Source: Eremomyces bilateralis CBS 781.70 (lineage: Eukaryota > Ascomycota > Dothideomycetes > Eremomycetales > Eremomycetaceae). From it: 64,000 nucleotides of DNA. The notes below the pieces were generated by a model. The model worked only from the letters and a program-made list of their open reading frames with translations, did not search any database and had not been told where the DNA came from. This document shows positions 22,964-31,724 of the stretch, in pieces. Positions within the stretch are counted from its first letter, which is position 1; every line of letters begins with the position of its first letter. The position numbers and the translations under genes were made by a program. Where the stretch lies: assembly GCF_010015585.1 (NCBI RefSeq), contig NW_022985083.1, positions 48,223-112,222 on the forward strand, written 5' to 3'.

Positions 22964-24856
22964 ATGAACAACGAATACGACTCTGGAGAAGAAGCTGCAG
23001 TCGAAACTCTGTTAGGAATGGCCCATACGCGCGATCAATCAAACCGCAATATCCCGCCATCAAGTCCTCGTCATAGTGAATCCGAATTGGAATCCGATAT
23101 AGAAACGGATACACCATATTCTCGACGACGTAGACTCAGACGCAGGCAGATGCGAGTCGGCTTCGCGGATCCTCTACATCAAGACACACCAGATAACGTA
23201 GTGCAAGCAAGACTAGCACCAGCGGTTGGTCGTCGACCTATAAAAAAGGCAACAAAGTCGAATTCAAAAGGCAGCTCTACTAGTGATAACGGCAGAGCTG
23301 CTAGTTCGAAGACTACGAAATCCGCGAAGACCACAAAGAGGGCAGGGCCTACGAAGGCTAAGCCTGTAGCAGCAGCGAAGAAACGCAAGCAAACGAAAGC
23401 AGTCTCTTTTCCACCATCCACGCCGACTCCTGCCAGGGGGCGTACCTTTATCATTTCGGATAACGACGATAGTAGCGACGGCCAGGATGAGGTAGATTCT
23501 ACTGATGGTGTTGTTGAGTTACCTCGCAAGCGTCTGAAACGAGGTTCTGGTTTAGCAAATGTCCAAGGGTTTGGTACCGGATCTCAACCTGGGATATCAT
23601 CGCCTATTGCCAGCCCTGCTGCGAATTCAGCATCTCAATCAACCAATAAGATATACAATCTATTCGGCAAGACTATGAAGAACATCCTCACGCTCATTCC
23701 ATACCTTGATGGGCTAGCACTTCCGAAGAAAATGACAGCAGCGAGCCTTGTGGATATCAATCGCGAGAAGATTCTGGAGGTTGCGCAATCTATCGCCAAA
23801 TCACAAGCAATGAAGCGGTTTGAACCTCTCGTCTATCATCATGAGACGAAGGCTTCATTCTCTGCAGCAATGATTGATAGCCGAACGAAACCTGTGGTTG
23901 AGAACGACATTGATCTTAGTACTGATAACGACGCTAAAGAATTCCGCGCTGTTTTACACTATCAGTATCATGAACTCAACCTACAAAACCTCAAGATTAC
24001 CATTGAAGTTAAATATGGCACAACTTTCGAGCCATTACCGACTCCAGTCCCTATTCCCAGGCAATCGACAACTGCTGCATCTTCTGGCAGTACCCTATCT
24101 TTGGCGCATCCTCTTACTCCGGCGGTACAAGCGATTACCACCGCCAATACAGATAAGAGTGCGCTTGTGACTCAGATTACCCAGCGATGGAAGTGCACGT
24201 TGGGTTCACATCGGTGTCCTGCAAGGTCATTATATTGCTGGCCGAACCCACAGGCAGAAAATCGCCATATGGAGATATCTGATCGCATTACTAAGAACTG
24301 GGCTGAACTAATCCGCATATCTCCTACTCTTCACAGTATCGAAACACCTCCTGCCCCTATCCAGCAACAGCTTTTTACGTGGGACCAACAGAAACAAGCA
24401 CAAGAGGCCCGAAATACTTCCAAATCAAAGCGGTCTTCCACTGAGACTCTATCATCACAGCCAGGCTCTACCCAGAACTTCAACTTCGGCTTCCCATCTA
24501 TGGGTATGACGCCCTGGGGTATGCCGCCTACCACACCTATGGCAACTCAATTTCCAGTACCTCCCAGTTCTCCAGTATCATCAGTCGACGGCTTCACGGT
24601 CCGGGAGTTTTGTAGGTGGATAGGTCAGGGCCGGCCTGAAGCGCAAAGGGAAGAGTTGATCAAGGCAGGCGAGGACCTTGATAATGAAGGTTATACCATA
24701 GGCGATGCGAATCTGGAGGCTCGCAGAAATCCTATCCGTCTTGCTGAGAGGCTGAATATCAAGGATGGTTATCTTAAGAGCATCGGGTCAAAGAAGCTAT
24801 TCGAACGCTTTAAACGGTCGTTTATTAACCCTCCGGTCACTAGAGGGGGTGGCTAG
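22964..24856 (+). CDS. accessory protein of the Tc1/mariner element, function unknown
   Basis: An uninterrupted frame of 630 residues inside the transposon. Residues 1-210 are charged and disordered: Ser/Glu-rich, then an Arg-rich patch (SRRRRLRRRQMR) and Lys/Thr/Ser runs (KTTKSAKTTKR, AAKKRKQTK) that look like nuclear localisation signals. Residues ~225-340 are more ordered (IYNLFGKTMKNILTLIPYLDG). At 409-445 a C411-x6-C418-x6-C425-x9-H435 motif (RWKCTLGSHRCPARSLYCW) is followed by a Trp-containing helix, like a small zinc-binding fold. Then comes a Gln/Pro/Gly linker, and a helical C-terminus (residues ~545-620; VREFCRWIGQGRPEAQ, LAERLNIKDGYLKSIG). I know a similar Cys/His-plus-Trp pattern from fungal repeat-associated proteins, but no function. 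Its frame is intact and its start follows a 175-bp leader after the terminal repeat. It may help the transposase bind DNA or be captured cargo; both are inference. Confidence 0.8.
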   Translation: MNNEYDSGEEAAVETLLGMAHTRDQSNRNIPPSSPRHSESELESDIETDTPYSRRRRLRRRQMRVGFADPLHQDTPDNVVQARLAPAVGRRPIKKATKSNSKGSSTSDNGRAASSKTTKSAKTTKRAGPTKAKPVAAAKKRKQTKAVSFPPSTPTPARGRTFIISDNDDSSDGQDEVDSTDGVVELPRKRLKRGSGLANVQGFGTGSQPGISSPIASPAANSASQSTNKIYNLFGKTMKNILTLIPYLDGLALPKKMTAASLVDINREKILEVAQSIAKSQAMKRFEPLVYHHETKASFSAAMIDSRTKPVVENDIDLSTDNDAKEFRAVLHYQYHELNLQNLKITIEVKYGTTFEPLPTPVPIPRQSTTAASSGSTLSLAHPLTPAVQAITTANTDKSALVTQITQRWKCTLGSHRCPARSLYCWPNPQAENRHMEISDRITKNWAELIRISPTLHSIETPPAPIQQQLFTWDQQKQAQEARNTSKSKRSSTETLSSQPGSTQNFNFGFPSMGMTPWGMPPTTPMATQFPVPPSSPVSSVDGFTVREFCRWIGQGRPEAQREELIKAGEDLDNEGYTIGDANLEARRNPIRLAERLNIKDGYLKSIGSKKLFERFKRSFINPPVTRGGG

Positions 24857-24892
24857 TAAACCATCGTGCCTTTTAAACGGTCTCGGATTTAT

Positions 24893-25928
24893 CTATAAAT
24901 TAATACCATGAACATTATATCCTGACTTCAGCCACAGCGCTTGATGGTTTGTCCGGTCAGTAAAAGCAATACATGCTGCCTTTAGAAACTCTACAAACGC
25001 CGCCTCATAGCCTTCCCTAAACTCCGGAAGCAAATCATCATTCCGCTTCATCCAGCTTTTTAAGACATGGAACGAGGGCTCAATGGGATTTAAGTCTGGC
25101 GAGTATGGAGGCAAGTATTTAAGAAGAACACCCTTAGCGTCGCATAATTGGCGAATACCCTACTACTTTGTAAGTTTATATGATAGCCAGGCTAAGACAG
25201 AAGACCTACCGTAATGCGATGAGTACTGCAGTTATCCATAATCAGAATAGACCGCGGACCAGGGAATGGATTCATTTTCGGCAAAACGCATTCCTGAAGC
25301 CATTGTTTAAACATCTCTCNNNNNNNNNNNNNNNNNNNNNNNNNNNNNNNNNNNNNNNNNNNNNNNNNNNNNNNNNNNNNNNNNNNNNNNNNNNNNNNNN
25401 NNNNNNNNNNNNNNNNNNNNNNNNNNNNNNNNNNNNNNNNNNNNNNNNNNNNNNNNNNNNNNNNNNNNNNNNNNNNNNNNNNNNNNNNNNNNNNNNNNNN
25501 NNNNNNNNNNNNNNNNNNNNNNNNNNNNNNNNNNNNNNNNNNNNNNNNNNNNNNNNNNNNNNNNNNNNNNNNNNNNNNNNNNNNNNNNNGACTGATGGTA
25601 GGCTGGCTGACCCAGATAGACCAGTTGTCCCAGAGGAAGTACTGAAGTTCGTCCTGATATATCCCTGGCCGCATCAGAAGCTGTGTCTCGAGATCGACAT
25701 ACATTGCGGGGGTAACAATAGGTCTAGGACCAGGGCGACGCGTCCTTATGGCGTAAATGGTCCCAGTCTCGCTCCATCGCTTCCTTAATCTCGTCATTGT
25801 ATTCTTGTTTATACTCGTTGCGGCGATTATGTGCATATTGACTTGTCCAGCGTTGAGACGGTCTCTATGTCGCGTAAAGTCGCATCTGAGATCTGAGACC
25901 TGGTAGCTGGGGGCTGGAAAGGAGGCAT
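24893..25928 (-). CDS. Tc1/mariner (DD34E) transposase, gapped and probably disrupted
   Basis: Catalyses cut-and-paste transposition at TA. The C-terminal part reads ILIMDNCSTHRITGIRQLC and LPPYSPDLNPIE, giving 34 residues between the second Asp and the Glu (DD34E). It ends QALWLKSGYNVHGINL. A 50-bp intron at 25160-25209 (GTAGGT..TAGTAG) is needed to join these parts. The first catalytic Asp falls in or near the 270-bp run of N (25320-25589). The N-terminal HTH is readable as RLNAGQVNMHIIAATSINKN plus MTRLRKRW, and a second frame from an ATG at 25928 gives MPPFQPPATRSQISDATLR, typical of the family start. The two are out of frame near 25890 with no plausible intron between them, so this copy probably lacks a full N-terminus unless it starts at the ATG at 25836. 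Confidence 0.75.
25320..25589. other. assembly gap (270 N)
   Basis: A run of 270 unknown bases within the transposase gene. The true length is not assured. It hides the first catalytic Asp region. Confidence 0.98.
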
Positions 25929-26021
25929 GGCTACCATCTAAATAGATAAGTAGGTGTTTGCTGTCAATAGCTCCTCAAAAATACCTAAATTGATAAAGTA
26001 ATGAACGTGGTGGTTGCTGCG

Positions 26022-26115
26022 TTGATATAATTGATGAAATGCGCGTTCTGACGCGTGTTGGTGGAGTAAAAATTGCCAAGCCGCCAAGGATCCTACCTTA
26101 ACCTGAATATGAGAA
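26022..26115 (-). repeat. right terminal inverted repeat
   Basis: Reverse complement of the left end (22696-22788), 94 bp, ending GAATATGAGAA directly before TA. The differences from the left repeat sit only in the inner 20 bp. Confidence 0.9.
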
Positions 26116-26137
26116 TAGAAAAAAATAAAATCCTTTT

Positions 26138-26217
26138 TCCCAGATTCAGGCTCGATCCAGCGACCTTCCACAATCCCATCCTCCACCCCCTTTGTCGCAG
26201 TCTCTCCCTTTCCAATA
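26138..26217 (-). repeat. tRNA-like (SINE-like) unit 1
   Basis: On the minus strand a degenerate A-box-like GCGACAAAGGGGG is followed about 40 nt later by a B-box-like GGATCGAGCC and then a T-run (TTTTATTTTTTT), the layout of an RNA polymerase III unit. It is clearly related to unit 2, 120 bp away (about three quarters identical by eye). The unit does not fold as a full tRNA. Confidence 0.5.
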
Positions 26218-26257
26218 CCATAACAGGCTGGAAACATTAAAAAGAAGAGAAAAACTT

Positions 26258-26337
26258 GTATCCCAGACTCAGACTCGAACCTGCGACCATCCTTGTCCCA
26301 CTCTCCACCCCTTTTGCCACCTATCTCTCTCCAGATA
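26258..26337 (-). repeat. tRNA-like (SINE-like) unit 2
   Basis: The better preserved copy: the minus strand has TGGCAAAAGGGG (A-box-like) and, 38 nt on, GGTTCGAGTC (10 of 11 to the B-box consensus), then TTTTT as a possible terminator. Together with unit 1 it forms a tandem with a 120-bp period directly beside the right end of the Tc1/mariner element. Either a dimeric SINE or tRNA relics. Confidence 0.5.
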
Positions 26338-26344
26338 CGAGCAG

Positions 26345-26924
26345 CGAGCATAGAGTGCCAGGACGACACACCGGAACAAAAAGCGAAATTATAGCCACCT
26401 TCTTGGGTGGGGTAGAAAGTCAACCATCACGCAGGTCCCAGGTGTCTGTTTCATTGGGCTGGTATCATCTTTTCAGCTGTACTTGATCCGCATCAGTTGT
26501 GAAACAAACTTGGCCGTTTCCATTGGAAGAATTAATTGACTGTTTCGATCATGTGGTACTTCTTTTAATGATTTGTTAGGTCATGTGGTTGCTGCCTGGT
26601 GAATTCAACACGGCTCTCATTAACACATCAGGCTTAATTACTGACTCCTACCACTACACATGCGATGGCCAGTGGAGTATCGTGCTAGTACGGATCTCCT
26701 ACTGCTTAACCCAGACAAGGGATACGGATCATAGAAGCCTGTTGATCCAAGAGAATATTTCAGTGAACTGATCTCATTATCGTCTAGATATACAAGGTAA
26801 AGGAAAGACCATTCCCAACGCCCCAGCCGTGATACATATGAAAAGAACATCAAGAATCGTACACTCATATCGAGACAAGAAAACTTTTAGCCGAAATCAT
26901 CAACCTGTGAATCCAACAGCTAGC
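26345..26924. other. intergenic, no gene recognised
   Basis: The right part is the 3' flank of the DUF3659 gene. Short random frames only. Confidence 0.5.
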
Positions 26925-29900
26925 TTACTTCCCTCCACCAAGCAATCCACCAACCAACGGCAACGAGCCCGCACCACCCTTCTTCTTATCCTTCTTCCCA
27001 CCACCCAAAGCATCCGTGATGCTTCCTAGCCCTAGCCCACCAAGCAACTTATCAATGCCCAATCCTCCCAGCAGGCCATTGACCAGGCCACCCAAGCCCA
27101 GCCCACTGAGCAATCGTCCCACAAGCCCCAACACACCCGCCAACAACAACCCCACCGCCGCCAGGATCTGGAACAACGGCTCCGTCAACAGCGACCACAG
27201 GGGGTTCAGCTTCTTCTTCGCATGCGGCATGTCCGAGATGCGTTTCTTCGCATTGTCGATTGTCGTAACGACGGTAGTGGTGAGTTCCTTGAGGAGGTCC
27301 GCGAGCCGGTATTCCTCCGGAGTGGCCTCCCGTGTGGCGGCGCGGCCCTTGGCTTGCGAGGCGATGCGGCCGTCCGGGTCGAGGCCGCGGAGGGCGCCAT
27401 TGCATTCTTGGAGGATGCGGCCGCCTTCTTCGATGAGAGGCTTGACGTTGTTGACGAGCTCTTCTTCGTCGAGCTCTTCGCGAGGGGTGCTATCTGCTTT
27501 TTCGATGTACTGATGACGAAGGTTAGTGATTTGTAGCGAGGGAAGGAGAAACGGAAAACTTACATCGGTGATCTGCTTGCATACAGGCTGGATGCGCTCC
27601 AAAGTCTGCTGGCAGATGTTGGCCATCTTGTCGGCCAGTTCGGCATCCTCGGTCTTCTCCTCAGGCTCTTCCTCCTGGATGTGCTCGAGGAGAGTTACTT
27701 CTCCAACCTTGTTGCCGTCGTTGTCGACAACGTTTCCATTGTCGTCAACCTCCATACCAGCACAGTGACCAAGATCGCCAGCTGTGAGACGTCCAAGGAT
27801 GTCTCCATTGTTGTCTCGCACTTCACCCTCCTTGTTGACGCGAAGACCGGACATCGGGCTGACGACGCGCTCTTTCTCCTCGGGCTCCCAGCGCTCTGCC
27901 TTGCCGATAGTATTGCCGTTCTTGTCCTGGATCTCCCCGTCCGTATCTGGGTGATGTCCAACAAGCTTCTTGATGTCTCCATCAATGATGCGACCAACGA
28001 TGGAGCCATCAGGGGTCTGCACGGTGCCGTCTTTCACAACAGTGAGGCTGTCAAAACCAGAGAACGGTCCGTCAGGAGTGGTGTCGGCGCCCTTGACAAT
28101 CTCTGCGCGGCCGATGACGTTGCCCGCATTGTCCCAGATCTGACCTTTGCCGTCGACCTTCTTGCCGACCATCTGCTTGGCTTCGCCCTCAGCAACACGG
28201 CCGACGACATTGCCGGAGGAGTCGACGACGTTGCCAGCCTTGTTGACCGTGCATCCACCCAGCGCCGAGAGGTCTTCTGGCGCCTCTTCCTCCTCCTGCC
28301 ATGTATCCGCATGGCCCTTGACGTTGCCATACTTGTCGATGATGTCTCCGTCCTCGTCGACCTGGTGGCCGACCAAACGCTTCGAGTCGCCTTCGCTTAG
28401 CACGCCGACAACATTGCCGTCAATGTCTTCGACCTTGCCGTCACGGTTGACGCGGAGGCCCTCGTAGCCAGCGAATGGTCCTTCGCCGCGGCCGGCGCGC
28501 TCGTTCTCGGGGATGAGTTCGCAGCGGCCGACGACCTTGCCGGTGTCGTTGTGGATCTGACCGTCGCCGTCGCACTTGCGGCCAGCAAGGTCCTTCGCGT
28601 TACCCTCAACAAGACGTCCAATGGGGATACCGTCATCGCCGACAACGAACCCTTGCTTGTTGAGAGTCTTGCCATCGAGGATAGACAGGTCGACTTCTTC
28701 CTCTTCGGCCTCCTCGAGGGGCTCGGCATGTCCTTTGACGTTCCCGTACTTGTCGATGATGTCTCCGTCCTCATCAACAGACATGCCCACGAGGCGTTTC
28801 GCGTTGCCGTCGACGATCTGACCGACCTCGTTTCCATCTTCGTCGACGACCTTGCCACCCTCGGCCACCTTGAGGCCCTGGAGACCGCCAAAGACGCCTT
28901 CCGGCTTCGTCTCGCGCTCATTCTCGGGAATGAGATCAACACGACCAATGACCTTTCCGGAGTCATTCCAGATGTTTCCGTCCGCATCTGGTTGCTTTCC
29001 GGAGAGTTCCTTGGCGTTCCCCTCGACCAAGCGGCCGATCGGTACACCTTCGTCGCCGATGATGTTGCCTTGCTTGTTCAACGGGCGGCCTGCCAAGCTG
29101 GAGAGGTCTACGGGCTCGGCTTCGGGTGCTTCCTCTTCATCGACGCGTTCAGCATGGCCGACTACGCTGCCGCGCTTGTCGATGATGTCTCCATCTTCGT
29201 CGACGGCGCGTCCAACAAGCTTCTTCGGATCGCCCTCGGTTACCTGGCCGACGATGTTACCGTTTCCGTCCTGGACACCTCCATCCTTGGTGACAATGAG
29301 GCCTTCAAGACCGGCGAACGGTCCTTCTTCTTCATGTTCTTCGACCTGAACAGTCTGGGCGCGGCCGATGACGCGGCCCTTGGAGTCCCAGAACTGGCCT
29401 TCACCATCGCAGGTGACACCAAGCTTTGAGAGCCTCTTGGCATCGCCTTCGGTGAGCTCGCCAACAACAACGCCGTCATCGTTGATGAGCTTGCCAGCCT
29501 TATTGACCTTGAGGCCTTCGAGGATAGAGAGCGGTGGGAGATTGTCGCCCTCACCAGCTTCTTCATCGGCTTCAGAGCCTCCCTCAATGTCCTCTCCAAC
29601 TTGCTGAGCGAGAGGCTGGACCTTTCCGATGATATTTCCATCACTGTCGAGGACTTCGCCTTGGTCATTGATCTTCTTTCCAGCGCAATCAGCGATTTCT
29701 CCTTCAATGAGTTCACCGACCGGATCGCCGTCTTCGTTCAGGACTTGTCCCTTCTTGTTGACCTTGAGACCTTCCAGGATGTCGAGGTCCGGAACGGTTT
29801 CCTTCAATTGCGGTTCCACAACGTCGCCCAGGCGTTCCTGGAGCGCCACCATGGCATCGTTCGCGGCGTCGCCAGGTACTACCTGCACCTTGCCGATGAC

Positions 29901-31724
29901 ATTGCCACTCTTGTCGAGGACCTCGCCGTTGCCGTTGATGGCCTTACCGGCAACATCCTTGGCATCGCCCTCGGTGAGTTCACCAATGACTTCACCCTCT
30001 TCATCGAGGACCTTGCCCTTCTTGTTGACCTTCAAGCCCTCCAAGATGCGGATATGGGGGGAAACGGATTCGCCAAGCTTCTCAGCAGCGCCGTCAGTAA
30101 GTTCCACCTTGCCAAGGACGTTACCGTCGGCATCAATAACCTCGCCCTGATCGTTTAGAGTGAGGCCCTTGACCTGGTCAACTTCACCCTCGGCGAGTTG
30201 AGCAAGCACATTGCCGTCGTCGTCAACAACCTCGCCTTCTTCGTTGATCTTCTTTCCTTCGAGGGCTTCGATGCCGGGAAGTTCAGGAGCAGCCTCCTGA
30301 GCACCGTCGATGGCTTCGCCGGTCTCGTCGGCGGCGTCCTCGACGGCCTCTCCAGCAACATCGCCAGCTTCCTCGGTAGCGGCCTCGGCGCCCTCCTTGG
30401 CTTGGTCGACGATGTTCGCAGCGTCGGGATGGACCTGGGCGCGGCCGATGACATCACCGTCATCATCAAGGATCTCACCCTTCTCGTTGATCTCGCGACC
30501 CTGCAAATCCGCAGGGTCTCCCTCGACTAACTGGCCGATGAAATCGCCATCGTCGTTGATGATCTGTCCGGTGGCGTCCACAGTAAGGCCCTTGAGAATG
30601 GAGACGTCGGGAACGTTTCCAGTAGCACTGTCGGCTTCCTCCTTCGCTTTCTGGATTTGGTCCTTGAGCGCGTCGGGGAGAAGTTCACAGCGGCCAACCA
30701 GATCGCCGTCGTCATCGAGAATCTCGCCATCGTCGCCAATCTGGTAGCCAGCAAGGTCCTCGGCGTCGCCTTCGGCGAGCTTGCCGATGGGACTGCCTTC
30801 TTGATTCACGACCAATCCGTCGTCTTGGACCTCGAGGCCCTTGAGGATGGAGAGATCGGGGACGTCGGGGAGGTCCTGACCAGCAGCTTCGCCAGCCTGG
30901 TCCCTGAGGTCGGTGGCAGTGTTGTCGGCGTCTTCAGAGGGGTCTTCCGTGGTCTCTTCCGTGGTCTCTTTCACACCCTCGGCGGCATCGTCCAGGGGTT
31001 GTTGCGCATCGCCAGCATCACTCGGGACATGCTCGGAAGCTCCTTGCGCGGTATCTTTCGAGTCTTTGCTAGCCTTGCCGGCGAGACCTGATGCGCGGCC
31101 TGCCAGTCCTCTAGCGCCGCTAAGGATGTCACCGCCCTTTTTCTGTGCGCTTTCAGTGGCACCGCCTACGACGTCCTGGCCCTCGTCCGTGTCTTCTGTA
31201 TCTTCAACATCGTCGGCGGTGTCGCCAGCCTTCTCAGTGAGGTTATCGGCGGTATCTTCAGCATCACCTTCGGCACCTGCGGTAGTGTCTTTTGCGCCGG
31301 CCGTGGTGTCTTCGTCGTCTTCTAGAGGTTTGGGCTCTTGCTCTTCAAGCTCACCGGAGGTCTGAGATTCCTTGCCGGTACGGACGTCGTCGTCGTCTTT
31401 CATTTCCACTTGGTTCCCAGTTTGCTCCGGGAGTTCTTTTGCCTTGTCTTTGGGCTCGGCAGTGGATTCTGAGGGGTTCTTGACGGCGGATTGTGGCTTC
31501 CTGCCTAGCTTCGTGGGTGTCTTGCCAGGCGTGCGCGGCGTGCTGCCGGTCTTGCCTGCCGCTGGTGTGGGAGCCATGAGTTTGGATGTGCGGGGAGTTC
31601 TAGAGGGTTTGGTAGGGGTTTGTGGTTCAATTGGGGTTGAATTAGTGGAACGCTGTGAGGAAGGAGATATACGGTTTGATGTTGGTGGGAATGAGTAGTA
31701 TGCGTATGATAGGGAGTTGTTCAT
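26925..31724 (-). CDS. DUF3659 repeat protein (LEA-domain-like)
   Basis: A long fungal protein, 1,581 residues after removal of a 54-bp intron at 27510-27563. The intron has good GTAAGT, CTAAC and CATCAG signals, is a multiple of three and has no stop, so the unspliced frame of 1,599 codons also reads through. The N-terminal ~280 residues are disordered and rich in Thr, Glu, Asp and Lys. From about residue 285 to 1,345 there are 14 DUF3659 repeats of 60-75 residues, each of the form LEGLKVNKxGxVxDxxGxxIG-xLxEGDxxxLxG-xxxDxxGxIxDxxGxVIGxxE. The C-terminus has a Glu-rich helical region (NNVKPLIEEGGRILQECN) and ends in hydrophobic, Gly-Leu-rich LLAGVLGLVGRLLSGLG and repeats of it, then GGKKDKKKGGAG. 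No signal peptide. The DEDGDIID turns look like calcium loops, an inference. The role is unknown; related proteins are annotated LEA-like in Aspergillus. The start may also be MAPTPAAGKTG, 48 residues in. Confidence 0.88.
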   Translation of the reverse strand: MNNSLSYAYYSFPPTSNRISPSSQRSTNSTPIEPQTPTKPSRTPRTSKLMAPTPAAGKTGSTPRTPGKTPTKLGRKPQSAVKNPSESTAEPKDKAKELPEQTGNQVEMKDDDDVRTGKESQTSGELEEQEPKPLEDDEDTTAGAKDTTAGAEGDAEDTADNLTEKAGDTADDVEDTEDTDEGQDVVGGATESAQKKGGDILSGARGLAGRASGLAGKASKDSKDTAQGASEHVPSDAGDAQQPLDDAAEGVKETTEETTEDPSEDADNTATDLRDQAGEAAGQDLPDVPDLSILKGLEVQDDGLVVNQEGSPIGKLAEGDAEDLAGYQIGDDGEILDDDGDLVGRCELLPDALKDQIQKAKEEADSATGNVPDVSILKGLTVDATGQIINDDGDFIGQLVEGDPADLQGREINEKGEILDDDGDVIGRAQVHPDAANIVDQAKEGAEAATEEAGDVAGEAVEDAADETGEAIDGAQEAAPELPGIEALEGKKINEEGEVVDDDGNVLAQLAEGEVDQVKGLTLNDQGEVIDADGNVLGKVELTDGAAEKLGESVSPHIRILEGLKVNKKGKVLDEEGEVIGELTEGDAKDVAGKAINGNGEVLDKSGNVIGKVQVVPGDAANDAMVALQERLGDVVEPQLKETVPDLDILEGLKVNKKGQVLNEDGDPVGELIEGEIADCAGKKINDQGEVLDSDGNIIGKVQPLAQQVGEDIEGGSEADEEAGEGDNLPPLSILEGLKVNKAGKLINDDGVVVGELTEGDAKRLSKLGVTCDGEGQFWDSKGRVIGRAQTVQVEEHEEEGPFAGLEGLIVTKDGGVQDGNGNIVGQVTEGDPKKLVGRAVDEDGDIIDKRGSVVGHAERVDEEEAPEAEPVDLSSLAGRPLNKQGNIIGDEGVPIGRLVEGNAKELSGKQPDADGNIWNDSGKVIGRVDLIPENERETKPEGVFGGLQGLKVAEGGKVVDEDGNEVGQIVDGNAKRLVGMSVDEDGDIIDKYGNVKGHAEPLEEAEEEEVDLSILDGKTLNKQGFVVGDDGIPIGRLVEGNAKDLAGRKCDGDGQIHNDTGKVVGRCELIPENERAGRGEGPFAGYEGLRVNRDGKVEDIDGNVVGVLSEGDSKRLVGHQVDEDGDIIDKYGNVKGHADTWQEEEEAPEDLSALGGCTVNKAGNVVDSSGNVVGRVAEGEAKQMVGKKVDGKGQIWDNAGNVIGRAEIVKGADTTPDGPFSGFDSLTVVKDGTVQTPDGSIVGRIIDGDIKKLVGHHPDTDGEIQDKNGNTIGKAERWEPEEKERVVSPMSGLRVNKEGEVRDNNGDILGRLTAGDLGHCAGMEVDDNGNVVDNDGNKVGEVTLLEHIQEEEPEEKTEDAELADKMANICQQTLERIQPVCKQITDVSFPFLLPSLQITNLRHQYIEKADSTPREELDEEELVNNVKPLIEEGGRILQECNGALRGLDPDGRIASQAKGRAATREATPEEYRLADLLKELTTTVVTTIDNAKKRISDMPHAKKKLNPLWSLLTEPLFQILAAVGLLLAGVLGLVGRLLSGLGLGGLVNGLLGGLGIDKLLGGLGLGSITDALGGGKKDKKKGGAGSLPLVGGLLGGGK
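27680..30875 (-). repeat. 14 tandem DUF3659 repeats
   Basis: Protein-level repeats within the gene at 26925-31724. From about repeat 7 onward they alternate between two types: one ending DEDGDIIDKxGxVxGHAE, the other with GxPIGRLVEGNAKxLxG. This suggests duplication of a two-repeat unit of about 120 residues. Confidence 0.85.

Larger units (their letters stand above)
22696..26115. mobile_element. two-gene Tc1/mariner-type DNA transposon
   Basis: A 3,420-bp element (including a 270-bp run of N) bounded by matching inverted ends and by TA on both sides (22694-22695 and 26116-26117), the target duplication used by Tc1/mariner elements. It holds a minus-strand DD34E transposase (24893-25928) and a plus-strand gene of 630 residues (22964-24856); the two are convergent, with their stops only 36 bp apart. 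The terminal repeats are long (~93 bp) and nearly identical, with one substitution-level and one indel difference, so the insertion looks recent. The second gene has no known role in Tc1/mariner transposition. The accessory gene is uninterrupted; the transposase has a gap and a probable frame problem near its start. Confidence 0.85.

Noticed and set aside
26258-26337. An active tRNA gene
   Set aside because: A-box and B-box are present but the arms do not pair into a proper cloverleaf, and a second decayed copy lies beside it.
26320-26340. GGTGGCAAA in the minus strand, resembling the proteasome-associated control element
   Set aside because: It is part of the A-box-like region of the tRNA-like unit and is nowhere near a proteasome gene.
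27681-31365. Many long plus-strand frames across the DUF3659 gene (such as 28551-29429, 292 codons)
   Set aside because: They are antisense to the tandem repeats and repeat in step with them; composition and period explain them.
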